From: JAYSFC01 sp041913505
GTDB taxonomy: Bacteria; Pseudomonadota; Gammaproteobacteria; Burkholderiales; Burkholderiaceae_C
Direction of reading: 5' to 3'
Assembly (NCBI GenBank): GCA_041913505.1
Contig: JAYSFC010000111.1
Span: 1 to 13,116, forward strand
Length of the DNA stretch: 13,116 bases
The translations under genes and the position numbers were made by a program. How positions within the stretch are numbered: the stretch's first letter is position 1; every line of letters begins with the position of its first letter. The notes below the pieces were generated by a model. The model did not search any database, was not told where the DNA came from, and was given only the letters and a program-made list of their open reading frames with translations. Positions 6,687 through 12,928 of this stretch are shown here, piece after piece.

Positions 6687-6690
6687 GGAG
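6685..6690 (+). promoter_or_regulatory. Ribosome binding site of rpsI
   Basis: AAGGAG overlaps the TAA stop of rplM and lies 7 bases before ATG 6698. This arrangement allows terminating ribosomes to re-initiate on rpsI and keeps L13 and S9 synthesis balanced. Confidence 0.8.
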
Positions 6691-6697
6691 TCTTGAG

Positions 6698-7090
6698 ATG
6701 ATTGGTGAATGGAACAATGGCACCGGCCGTCGCAAGTCCAGCGTCGCCCGCGTGTTTCTGAAGAAGGGTTCCGGCAAGATCACGGTGAATGGCAAGGACA
6801 TTCAGCAGTATTTCGGCCGCGAAACCTCCATCATGATCGCCAAGCAGCCGCTCGTGCTGACCGGCAATGTCGAAGCCTTCGACATCCAGGTCAACGTGCA
6901 CGGCGGCGGTGAGTCCGGCCAAGCCGGCGCCACCCGCCACGGCATCACCCGCGCCCTGATCGACTACGACGCAGCGCTGAAGCCCGCACTGAGCCAAGCC
7001 GGCTTCGTGACCCGCGATGCCCGTGAAGTCGAGCGTAAGAAGGTCGGCCTGCACTCCGCTCGCCGCGCCAAGCAGTTCTCGAAGCGTTAA
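6698..7090 (+). CDS. rpsI: 30S ribosomal protein S9
   Basis: Small-subunit protein S9, 130 aa as in E. coli; its C-terminal tail reaches the P-site tRNA. Signatures: GTGRRKSSVARVFL (8-21), GSGKITVNGKDIQQYFGR (24-41), VNVHGGGESGQAGATRHGI (66-84), RALIDYD, and the basic end KKVGLHSARRAKQFSKR with the conserved terminal Lys-Arg. It starts 11 bases after the rplM stop. The last codons, the TAA stop and the following bases form a small hairpin, CGAAGC / GCTTCG (7080-7096), just ahead of the intrinsic terminator. Confidence 0.98.
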   Translation: MIGEWNNGTGRRKSSVARVFLKKGSGKITVNGKDIQQYFGRETSIMIAKQPLVLTGNVEAFDIQVNVHGGGESGQAGATRHGITRALIDYDAALKPALSQAGFVTRDAREVERKKVGLHSARRAKQFSKR

Positions 7091-7102
7091 GCTTCGCAGG
7101 CC

Positions 7103-7134
7103 GCAGGAAAACCGCCCTTGGGGCGGTTTTCTGC
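7103..7134 (+). terminator. Intrinsic terminator of rplM-rpsI
   Basis: The stem AAAACCGCCC (7108-7117), loop TTG, GGGCGGTTTT (7121-7130) is a perfect 10-bp hairpin with the T-tract in its 3' arm. GCAG / CTGC (7103-7106, 7131-7134) extend it past one bulged base. It ends 28 bases before the next gene and separates that gene from the ribosomal operon. The A-run on the other arm could make it partly bidirectional. Confidence 0.9.
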
Positions 7135-7162
7135 TTTCTGGGCCGCCTTTTTGTCACGACCG

Positions 7163-7894
7163 ATGCGCTTTCGTCTGCTACGCCGCCGCCTCACGATCTC
7201 CGCGCCCCGCGTGGCCGTGCGCAGCGCGCTGCCCTGGCCGCTGCGCTGGATCATGCTGGCCGTGGTGTTCGGTTTCTGCGCGGCCATCGCGCTGTGGGCG
7301 TTCGAATTTGGCAAGAGCATCGCAGGGCTCGACGCAGGGGCGCGCGAGGAGCTCGCCCGGCTGCGGGCCGAGGTAGTCCAGCTGCGCGAGGAGAACCGCG
7401 AGCAGCGCACCGTGGCCCAGGCGGCCGACAGCCTGCTCACCGCCGAGCGCGCGGCGCGCGAGGGTGTGGCGGCGCAGGTGCGCCAGCTCGAGGCCGAGAA
7501 CCGCAGCCTGCGCGACGACCTGGGGTTCTTTGAAAAGCTGCTGCCCGCCGCCAGGACCGACGGCGTGGCCATCCGGGCCCTGCATGCCGAGGTGCTGGCC
7601 GATACCCAGCTGCGCTGGCAGGCCCTCGTGATCCAGCCCGCGAAGAATGCGCCCGAGTTCAAGGGGCGCCTGGAGCTCCTGCTGTCGGGCACGCGTGCGG
7701 GGCAGCCCTGGAGCCAGGTGTTGCCTGCCGAGGGGCTGCCGCTGCAGTTCCGCCAGTACCGGCGCCTGGACGGCGTGCTCGCCTTGCCGGCGCAGGCCAT
7801 GGTAAAAACCGCGACGGCCCGCGTGCTCGAGGGAGATCAGGTGCGCGCCGTGCAGACCCTGGCGCTCGACGCGCCACCCCCGTCCCGGCCCTGA
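7163..7894 (+). CDS. Membrane-anchored coiled-coil protein (DUF6776-like)
   Basis: Function unknown; it resembles a Burkholderiales family that I recall as DUF6776. The protein is 243 aa: a short basic cytoplasmic N-terminus (many Arg in 1-20), one predicted membrane helix (about 28-48, ending FEFGKS), a charged coiled coil (about 58-120, with Leu/Ala heptads and REENREQR, QLEAENRSLRDDL), then the motif GFFEKLLPA (121-129). The C-terminal globular part (130-243) is probably beta-rich and carries WQALVIQPAKNAPEFKGRLELL (152-173, read here as two short segments). Topology suggests that most of the protein is periplasmic. ATG 7163 was chosen because the TTG at 7118 would start inside the terminator hairpin. 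The bactofilin gene follows after 25 bases, so a role in envelope shape or bactofilin anchoring is plausible but unproven. Confidence 0.75.
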   Translation: MRFRLLRRRLTISAPRVAVRSALPWPLRWIMLAVVFGFCAAIALWAFEFGKSIAGLDAGAREELARLRAEVVQLREENREQRTVAQAADSLLTAERAAREGVAAQVRQLEAENRSLRDDLGFFEKLLPAARTDGVAIRALHAEVLADTQLRWQALVIQPAKNAPEFKGRLELLLSGTRAGQPWSQVLPAEGLPLQFRQYRRLDGVLALPAQAMVKTATARVLEGDQVRAVQTLALDAPPPSRP

Positions 7895-7919
7895 GCCGTC
7901 GCCACCGGAGCCCCATCCC

Positions 7920-8318
7920 ATGTTTTCCCGCAAGAAGCAGCCCCCGCTCAAGAGCCTGATTGCCCACGGCACCCGCATCGAGGGGCAACTGCTGTTCGCC
8001 GAAGGCCTGCGCATCGATGGCGAGGTGCGGGGCGACGTGCGCGCCACGACCGAGCAGCCGAGCCTGCTCGTGGTGTCCGGGTCGGCGCGCGTCGAGGGCG
8101 CCGTGCATGCTGACCACGTGATCGTCAACGGCACGGTGCACGGGCCCATCCATGCGGCCGAGCTGCTGGAGCTGCAGCCCCAGGCGCGCATCGTGGGCGA
8201 CGTGGTCTACAAGGCCCTCGAAATGCACCAGGGGGCCATCATTTCAGGCCAAATGCGCCCCATGGCGCTGCTGGTCGAGGAAAAGCCCCCACTCAAGCTA
8301 GCGTCAAACAACCCCTGA
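7920..8318 (+). CDS. Bactofilin-family cytoskeletal protein
   Basis: Small polymer-forming protein (132 aa) of the bactofilin / DUF583 (CcmA) family, which builds membrane-associated filaments that position cell-wall enzymes and appendages. The core, about 12-112, consists of short right-handed beta-helix repeats with Gly turns: GTRIEGQLLF, LRIDGEVRGDV, SARVEGAVHADHVIVNG, VHGPIHAAE, ARIVGDVVYKALEMHQGA. Short disordered ends flank it: a basic start MFSRKKQPPLK, often the membrane-binding part in this family, and a C-terminal tail. GGAG at 7907-7910 lies 9 bases before ATG 7920. It is probably co-transcribed with the coiled-coil gene upstream. M23 endopeptidases are bactofilin partners in some bacteria, and one is encoded in this window at 11363-12730, although not in the same operon. 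Confidence 0.92.
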   Translation: MFSRKKQPPLKSLIAHGTRIEGQLLFAEGLRIDGEVRGDVRATTEQPSLLVVSGSARVEGAVHADHVIVNGTVHGPIHAAELLELQPQARIVGDVVYKALEMHQGAIISGQMRPMALLVEEKPPLKLASNNP

Positions 8319-8371
8319 CCCCAAGGCCCGGCCCCGATACAGTAGCATTCAGGACAAACCCTGAATCGGAG
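8315..8371 (+). promoter_or_regulatory. Putative erpA promoter with inverted repeat
   Basis: A perfect 7-bp inverted repeat ATTCAGG (8347-8353), 6-base spacer, CCTGAAT (8360-8366) abuts the Shine-Dalgarno GGAG (8368-8371). Upstream, CTGACC (8315-8320) and TACAGT (8338-8343), each 4/6 to consensus, are 17 bases apart and predict a start near 8350. The repeat would then straddle the start site as an operator, or form a hairpin next to the ribosome binding site. The repeat is certain; the promoter is weak. Confidence 0.4.
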
Positions 8372-8377
8372 TACCCC

Positions 8378-8743
8378 ATGAGCGCCGTTGCCGAAACCGT
8401 CCACACCGAAATGCCCGCCCCCATCCTCTTCACCGACAGCGCGGCTGCCAAGGTGGCCGAGCTGATCGCCGAGGAAGGCAACCCCGATCTGAAGCTGCGC
8501 GTGTTCGTGCAGGGCGGGGGATGCTCGGGCTTCCAGTACGGTTTCACGTTCGATGAAATCACGAACGAGGACGACACGACCATGACCAAGAACGGCGTGT
8601 CGCTGCTCATCGATGCCATGAGCTACCAGTACCTGGTGGGCGCCGAGATCGACTACAAGGAAGACCTGCAGGGCGCGCAGTTCGTCATCAAGAACCCCAA
8701 CGCCGAGACCACCTGCGGCTGCGGGTCGAGCTTCTCGGCCTGA
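8378..8743 (+). CDS. erpA: A-type iron-sulfur cluster insertion protein ErpA
   Basis: Cytosolic A-type carrier that receives Fe-S clusters from the assembly machinery and passes them to apo-enzymes; in E. coli ErpA is needed for isoprenoid synthesis (IspG/IspH) and respiration. The protein is 121 aa (E. coli 114). The three cluster-binding Cys are present: Cys49 in GGGCSGFQYGF and Cys113/Cys115 in TTCGCGSSF. PILFTDSAAAKVAELI (15-30) and LLIDAMSYQYLVGAEIDYKE (77-96) are typical, and the N-terminal extension and DYKEDLQGAQFVIKNPNA favour ErpA over IscA. It is preceded by an inverted repeat at 8347-8366 and followed by a strong terminator. It lies 59 bases after the bactofilin gene. Confidence 0.95.
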   Translation: MSAVAETVHTEMPAPILFTDSAAAKVAELIAEEGNPDLKLRVFVQGGGCSGFQYGFTFDEITNEDDTTMTKNGVSLLIDAMSYQYLVGAEIDYKEDLQGAQFVIKNPNAETTCGCGSSFSA

Positions 8744-8766
8744 TCCGGCCCTTTCATACACTCCAG

Positions 8767-8794
8767 CCGCCCGCATTCCGGGCGGTTTTTTTTT
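8767..8794 (+). terminator. Intrinsic terminator of erpA
   Basis: CCGCCCG (8767-8773), loop CATTC, CGGGCGG (8779-8785), followed by nine T residues (8786-8794): a textbook rho-independent terminator 23 bases after the erpA stop. It leaves only 24 bases before the next gene, so that gene needs read-through or a promoter overlapping this element. Confidence 0.95.
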
Positions 8795-8818
8795 GACCTG
8801 CAGCCGTTACCGCCTCCC

Positions 8819-10231
8819 ATGTCCGCCGCTTCCGAGCGTTCCCATTCCCTCCTGCTGTGGCTCGTGGCCGTCGGCTTCTTCATGCAGACGCTCGACGCCA
8901 CGATCGTCAACACGGCCCTGCCGGCCATGGCCCAGAGCCTGGGCGAGAGCCCGCTGCGCATGCAGTCGGTGGTGGTGGCGTATTCGCTCGCCATGGCCAT
9001 GCTGATCCCGGCCTCGGGCTGGATCGCGGACCGCTTCGGCGTGCGCCGCGTCTACCTGGGGGCCATCGTCGCCTTCGTGCTCGGCTCGGTGCTGTGCGCG
9101 CTCTCGCCGCGGCTGGACCTGCTTGTGGCGGCGCGCGTGCTGCAGGGGCTGGGCGGAGCGCTGCTGCTGCCCGTGGGGCGGCTCGCGGTGCTGCGCTCCT
9201 TCCCGCGCGAGCGGTTCCTGCAGGCCATGAGCTTCGTGGCGATTCCGGGGCTCATCGGGCCGCTGATCGGGCCCACGCTGGGTGGCTGGCTCGTCGAGGC
9301 GGCATCGTGGCACTGGATTTTTCTCATCAACGTGCCCGTGGGCCTCGTGGGCTGCGCGGCCACGCTGCGCTTCATGCCCCGCATACGGGGCGCCGCCGTG
9401 GCGCGCTTCGACCTCGCGGGCTACCTGATGCTGGCCTTCGGCATGGTGGCGCTTTCGCTCTCGCTTGACGGGCTGTCGGGCCTGGGGCTGCGCCAGGCCA
9501 GCGTGCTCGTGCTCATGGTTTTTGGCCTCGCGAGCCTCGTGGCGTACTGGCTGCATGCCGCGCGCAAGAGCGATCCGCTGTTCTCGCCGCACCTGTTCAC
9601 GGTGGCCACGCTGCGCATCGGGCTGCTGGGCAACTTGTTCGCGCGCCTGGGCAGCGCGTGCATGCCGTTCCTGATTCCGCTGCTGCTGCAGGTGAGCATG
9701 GGCTACTCGCCGCTGCACGCGGGCCTCATGATGCTGCCCGTGGCCATCGCGGGCATGTCGGTCAAGCGCGTGGCCACGCCGCTCATCACGCGGCTGGGCT
9801 ACCGCCGCGTGCTCGTGGGCAACACGCTGGCCGTGGGCCTGGCGATGGCGAGCTTCGCGTTCGCGTCACCCGATCAGCCGCTGTGGCTGCGCATCGTGCA
9901 GCTGGCCCTGTTCGGCGCGGTGAATTCGCTGCAGTTCACGGCCATGAACACGGTCACGCTCAAGGACCTGGACCATGCCATGGCCAGCAGCGGCAACAGC
10001 CTGCTGTCGATGGTGCAGATGGTGGCCATGGGCATGGGCGTGGCGGCCGCGGGTACCGTGCTGGCCGCGTTCACCGAGGTCTTCGGCGCGGGCGGCGGCG
10101 CGCAGACGCTGCATGCGTTCCAGGCCACGTTTGCCTGCATGGGGCTCATCACCATCGCCTCGGCGGGCATCTTCGCGCAGCTGGCCCCCGCCGAGCGGCC
10201 GGGCCAGCCTCCGGCCGATCTGGAGGGCTGA
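8819..10231 (+). CDS. MdtD-like MFS drug:H+ antiporter (DHA2 family)
   Basis: Inner-membrane multidrug exporter candidate of the 14-helix DHA2 family. The length of 470 aa is practically that of E. coli MdtD (471), and the resemblance is strong throughout: FFMQTLDATIVNTALPAMAQ (20-39, motif D1), SGWIADRFGVRR (66-77, motif A), ARVLQGLGGALLLPVGR (105-121, motif B), PGLIGPLIGPTLGGWL (143-158, antiporter motif C), ASWHWIFLINVPVG, YSPLHAGLMMLP and LASSGNSLLSM-like MASSGNSLLSM. Drug specificity cannot be read from sequence. Unlike E. coli mdtD it is not next to mdtABC or baeSR here. It is squeezed between the erpA terminator and anmK, with 24 bases upstream, no clear Shine-Dalgarno, and a 3-base gap to the convergent anmK stop. 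The name mdtD is withheld because the operon context differs. Confidence 0.9.
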   Translation: MSAASERSHSLLLWLVAVGFFMQTLDATIVNTALPAMAQSLGESPLRMQSVVVAYSLAMAMLIPASGWIADRFGVRRVYLGAIVAFVLGSVLCALSPRLDLLVAARVLQGLGGALLLPVGRLAVLRSFPRERFLQAMSFVAIPGLIGPLIGPTLGGWLVEAASWHWIFLINVPVGLVGCAATLRFMPRIRGAAVARFDLAGYLMLAFGMVALSLSLDGLSGLGLRQASVLVLMVFGLASLVAYWLHAARKSDPLFSPHLFTVATLRIGLLGNLFARLGSACMPFLIPLLLQVSMGYSPLHAGLMMLPVAIAGMSVKRVATPLITRLGYRRVLVGNTLAVGLAMASFAFASPDQPLWLRIVQLALFGAVNSLQFTAMNTVTLKDLDHAMASSGNSLLSMVQMVAMGMGVAAAGTVLAAFTEVFGAGGGAQTLHAFQATFACMGLITIASAGIFAQLAPAERPGQPPADLEG

Positions 10232-10234
10232 GGC

Positions 10235-11344
10235 TCAGGCCGGGTAGATCGCGCCCAGCACGCGCGGCCCCTCCGCGCCCGTGACGCTGGCCAGGTTGCC
10301 GGGCTGGCGCTGTACGGCGCGGTGCGCCAGCCACGCGAAGGCGGCGGCCTCCACCTGCAGCGGCGGCAGGCCGTGGGCGGCGGACGAGTCCACGGCCCAG
10401 CCCGGCAGCAGGGCCGCCAGGCGTCGCATCAGGTGGCCGTTGAGCGCGCCCCCGCCGCACACGATCAGCGTGGCGCTCTCGTTTCCATAGCGCATGGCGT
10501 CCGCAGCACAAGCACTTGCGGTCAATTCGGTCAAGGTGGCCTGCACATCGGCGGGGGAGGCCGCGGCGAAGGCCGCCAGCCTTTCCGCGAGCCAGGCGGG
10601 GTTGAAGAGGTCGCGCCCCGTACTTTTTGGGGGCGGCAGTTGCAGGTAGGGCTCCGCCTGCAGCGCCCGCAGCAGCGCGGGCAGCACCCGGCCGCTGGCG
10701 GCCCAGGCGCCGTCGGCGTCGAAGGGCTGGCCCGTGTGGCGCTGGCTCCAGTGGTCCATGAGCGCATTGCCGGGGCCGCAGTCGAAGCCGATCACCGCGC
10801 CATCGGCGCCGAGCACGCTCAGGTTCGAGATGCCGCCGATGTTGAGCACGCAGACCGTGCGGCCGGCCTGGCCGAACAGGCCCTGGTGGAAGGCGGGCAC
10901 AAGCGGCGCGCCCTGGCCTCCAGCGGCCACGTCGCGGCTGCGGAAGTCGGCCACCACGTCGATGTCCGTGAGCTCGGCGAGCAGGGCCGGGTTGCCCAGC
11001 TGCAGCGTGTAGCCCGTGCCATCGAAGGCCTGGGGGCGGTGGCGCACCGTCTGGCCATGCACGCCGATGGCGCGCACGGCGCCGGGGGCCACGCCCTGCG
11101 TGCGCAGCAGCGCCTGCACCACGCCCGCGTAGGCGCGGGCCAGTGCGTTGCCGGCCAAGGCCGCGCGGTGCAGCTCGTCGGGGCCGGTGCTGTTGAGGGC
11201 GAGCAGCTCAGCTCTTAATTCAGGAGCGAAAGGTGCAGACGAATAGCCGACAACACGGCATTCTGGTGCCGAAAAGTCGGCCAGCACGCCGTCGACCCCG
11301 TCGAGCGAGGTGCCCGACATGAGGCCGATGTACAGGCGTGCCAC
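10235..11344 (-). CDS. anmK: Anhydro-N-acetylmuramic acid kinase
   Basis: Cytosolic enzyme that opens and phosphorylates 1,6-anhydro-MurNAc to MurNAc-6-phosphate in peptidoglycan recycling. The length of 369 aa matches E. coli AnmK. Motifs: IGLMSGTSLDGVD (6-18), GVHGQTVRH (94-102), LGNPALLAELTDIDVVADFR (116-135), NIGGISNLS (168-176), GFDCGPGNALMD (186-197) with Asp188 in the catalytic position (E. coli FDTGPGN), and IVCGGGALNGHLM (294-306). The start is GTG at 11344, supported by the conserved N-terminus; ATG at residue 9 would cut the phosphate-binding motif. It begins 18 bases after the M23 stop and in the same frame, so the two genes are almost certainly co-transcribed and act at the two ends of wall turnover. 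A patch near 11205-11285 is less GC-rich than the rest. Confidence 0.96.
   Translation of the reverse strand: MARLYIGLMSGTSLDGVDGVLADFSAPECRVVGYSSAPFAPELRAELLALNSTGPDELHRAALAGNALARAYAGVVQALLRTQGVAPGAVRAIGVHGQTVRHRPQAFDGTGYTLQLGNPALLAELTDIDVVADFRSRDVAAGGQGAPLVPAFHQGLFGQAGRTVCVLNIGGISNLSVLGADGAVIGFDCGPGNALMDHWSQRHTGQPFDADGAWAASGRVLPALLRALQAEPYLQLPPPKSTGRDLFNPAWLAERLAAFAAASPADVQATLTELTASACAADAMRYGNESATLIVCGGGALNGHLMRRLAALLPGWAVDSSAAHGLPPLQVEAAAFAWLAHRAVQRQPGNLASVTGAEGPRVLGAIYPA
11247..11280. other. Nested inverted repeat inside the anmK 5' coding region
   Basis: CCGAC (11247-11251) pairs with GTCGG (11276-11280), and inside it CGGCA (11256-11260) pairs with TGCCG (11267-11271). A symmetric 4x4 internal loop separates the stems and the apical loop has 6 bases. 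It covers codons 22-33 of anmK. It may be an mRNA hairpin affecting translation or decay of the distal operon gene, or chance. Confidence 0.4.
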
Positions 11345-11362
11345 GGGGAGGGCGGCGCGGGC

Positions 11363-12730
11363 TTATTCGGCGCTGGCCTGCTGGATCCGTTCGGCCGCGT
11401 CGAGCTGGGTGCGCATCAGGCGGGCCAGGCGGTCGAAGGCCGGGCGCGCTGCGGCTGCCACCGGCTGGGCGGCCTCGCTCTGGCGCGCGATGGTCATCGG
11501 GTCCTGCTGCTGGCCGTTCACCCGGAACTCGAAGTGCAGGTGCGGGCCCGTGGCCCAGCCCGTGGCCCCCACGGCGCCGATGGTCTGGCCCTGCGTGATG
11601 GCCTGGCCCTTCTTCACGTCGATGCGGCTCAGGTGCGCGTACACGGTGACATGCGTGTTGCGGTGCTGCACGAAGACCACGTTGCCATAGCCGTTCTGCA
11701 CGCCCGCGAACTCCACCACGCCGTCACCCACGGTGCGCACGGGCGTGCCCGAGGGCGCCGCGAAGTCCGTGCCCAGGTGGGCGCGCCAGGTTTTCTGGAT
11801 GGGGTGAAAGCGCATCGCGAAGCCGCTGGAGATGCGCGTGAACGCCACCGGCGAGCTCAGGTAGGCGCGGCGCAGGCTCTGGCCGTCGGGCGTGTAGTAA
11901 GCGCCCTTGGCTGCGGCGGATTCCTGGAACCAGATCGCTTGGTGCGTCTTACCGTTGTTGCGGAACTCGGCGCTCAGCACGCGGCCGCTGCGCAGCGGCT
12001 CGCCGTCGGCCTCGAGGGTTTCGTAGACCACCGAGAAGCGGTCTTCCTTGCGCAGCGAACGGCGGAAGTCGATGCTGCCCGAGAAGATTTCGGCCAGCTG
12101 CGTGGCCACGGCATCGGGGATGTTGGCCTCGTCGGTGGCAGCAAACAGCGAGCTGCGGATCACGCCGCCCGCGAGGCGGCTCGACACAGTGAGGGGCGCG
12201 GTCTCGATGCGCGAGGCGAAGTCGCCGCTGCCGTCCTTGCGTTCCACGACCAAGCGGCGAAAGTTGCCGCTGTCGTCGCTCACCCAGCGCGCCGCGAGGC
12301 GCACCAGGCGGTGGTCGTCGGTGGTTTCCGCCGACACGAGGCGGCCCGCGCGGCCCAGCAGGTTCTGGCGCACCTGCGCATCGGTGCGCAGGAAGGCGGC
12401 GGCCACGGGGTCGGCCACGCCCATGCGCTGCAGCAGCGACTCGGCCGTGTCGCTGCTGCGCGTCTGCTCGGAGCGGAACAGCGAGAACGGGGGCATATCG
12501 GTGAGCGCGGACAGCGGCTGGTCTTCGGCCAGCGATTCCACCGGGTACTGCACCGTACGCACGGGCAGGTCGGCCGGATCGGGCGCGAGAGAGGCCACGG
12601 CGAATGCGCCGCCGCCGCCCGTGAGCAGGAGAACGGCCAGGGCGGCCGTGATGCGTTTGGGATGGTGCTGGGCGGTGCGGGAGAGCCGATCGAGCAAAGC
12701 CTTGCAGGCGGTGGTCAAGCCGTGGTTCAA
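11363..12730 (-). CDS. Membrane-anchored M23 peptidoglycan endopeptidase (MepM-like)
   Basis: Zn metallopeptidase predicted to cut peptide cross-links in the periplasm. From the proposed TTG start it is 455 aa (E. coli MepM 440). A basic N-terminus is followed by a membrane anchor (about 28-48, ITAALAVLLLTGGGGAFAV). A helical regulatory region (about 60-150) has SLFRSEQTRSSDTAESLLQRMG, given here as overlapping short segments. A middle domain (about 170-270) resembles the second domain of Csd3/MepM proteins. The LytM domain (about 295-410) carries HLGTD (His318, Asp322), YAHLS (His366) and GPHLHFEF (His397, His399), a full Zn-binding and catalytic set. TTG 12730 was chosen because GGGGA lies 6 bases before it and conserved sequence begins there; the longer frame to 12937 adds 69 residues without a sensible signal. 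anmK follows after 18 bases. Confidence 0.88.
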   Translation of the reverse strand: MNHGLTTACKALLDRLSRTAQHHPKRITAALAVLLLTGGGGAFAVASLAPDPADLPVRTVQYPVESLAEDQPLSALTDMPPFSLFRSEQTRSSDTAESLLQRMGVADPVAAAFLRTDAQVRQNLLGRAGRLVSAETTDDHRLVRLAARWVSDDSGNFRRLVVERKDGSGDFASRIETAPLTVSSRLAGGVIRSSLFAATDEANIPDAVATQLAEIFSGSIDFRRSLRKEDRFSVVYETLEADGEPLRSGRVLSAEFRNNGKTHQAIWFQESAAAKGAYYTPDGQSLRRAYLSSPVAFTRISSGFAMRFHPIQKTWRAHLGTDFAAPSGTPVRTVGDGVVEFAGVQNGYGNVVFVQHRNTHVTVYAHLSRIDVKKGQAITQGQTIGAVGATGWATGPHLHFEFRVNGQQQDPMTIARQSEAAQPVAAAARPAFDRLARLMRTQLDAAERIQQASAE

Positions 12731-12736
12731 AGTCGA

Positions 12737-12741
12737 TCCCC
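12737..12741 (-). promoter_or_regulatory. Ribosome binding site supporting the TTG start of the M23 gene
   Basis: Read on the minus strand, GGGGA ends 6 bases before TTG 12730-12728. It is the only purine-rich site near a start codon that gives a plausible N-terminus. Immediately upstream on the same transcript lies TCACCTCCTT (12751-12742), identical to the anti-Shine-Dalgarno end of 16S rRNA. Confidence 0.5.
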
Positions 12742-12826
12742 AAGGAGGTGAATGCACATCCGCGGAGGCATGGGTCCCGGCCCTGCGGCGGGGGTGCCTG
12801 GATGCACTGAACGTTCCGTATGCAAC

Positions 12827-12845
12827 CCTTCGACAGGGTCGAAGG
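12827..12845. promoter_or_regulatory. 19-bp palindrome in the M23-tyrS divergent region
   Basis: CCTTCGAC (12827-12834), spacer AGG, GTCGAAGG (12838-12845) is a perfect 8-bp inverted repeat in the 198-base gap between the M23 and tyrS starts. It lies just upstream of a TAGAAT -10-like box (12857-12862) pointing to tyrS, so it covers that promoter's -35 region. It could be an operator for one or both divergent genes, or a fragment of the dispersed CCTTCGACA-type repeats seen in many GC-rich proteobacteria. Confidence 0.5.
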
Positions 12846-12856
12846 AGCGGGCCCAC

Positions 12857-12862
12857 TAGAAT
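12857..12862 (+). promoter_or_regulatory. Candidate -10 box for tyrS
   Basis: TAGAAT matches the sigma-70 -10 consensus at 5 of 6 positions and would start transcription near 12869, about 60 bases before the tyrS ATG. No good -35 exists at 16-18 bases. On the other strand, TATACT (12892-12887) is a comparable -10 candidate for the M23 gene, also without a clear -35. Confidence 0.4.
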
Positions 12863-12928
12863 CCGCCTTTTGCAAGTGTGGGCCGAAGTATAGCGATGCG
12901 CGTGCTCGGGACATCGAAAAAAACCCTT

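Noticed and set aside
7118..7162. TTG 7118 as the start of the coiled-coil protein gene
   Set aside because: It lies in the loop of the rpsI terminator hairpin, so the added 15 codons would be encoded by the terminator itself.
8793..8821. TTGACC (8793-8798) as a -35 element for the exporter gene
   Set aside because: It resembles the consensus, but no -10 hexamer lies at 16-18 bases and the start codon already falls there.
8807..9718. 303-codon minus-strand frame opposite the exporter gene
   Set aside because: It is His/Gln/Arg-rich and featureless, and it overlaps an obvious MFS coding sequence.
11534..12751. 405-codon plus-strand frame opposite the M23 peptidase gene
   Set aside because: The minus strand carries the complete LytM metal-binding set; the plus frame is repetitive and has no ribosome binding site or motif.
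12752..12859. 35-codon ORF on the plus strand preceded by a perfect AAGGAGGTGA, as a possible tyrS leader peptide
   Set aside because: Only 3 bases separate GGAGG from the ATG, the peptide has no Tyr codons, and the best tyrS -10 box lies at its end, so it would not be on that transcript.
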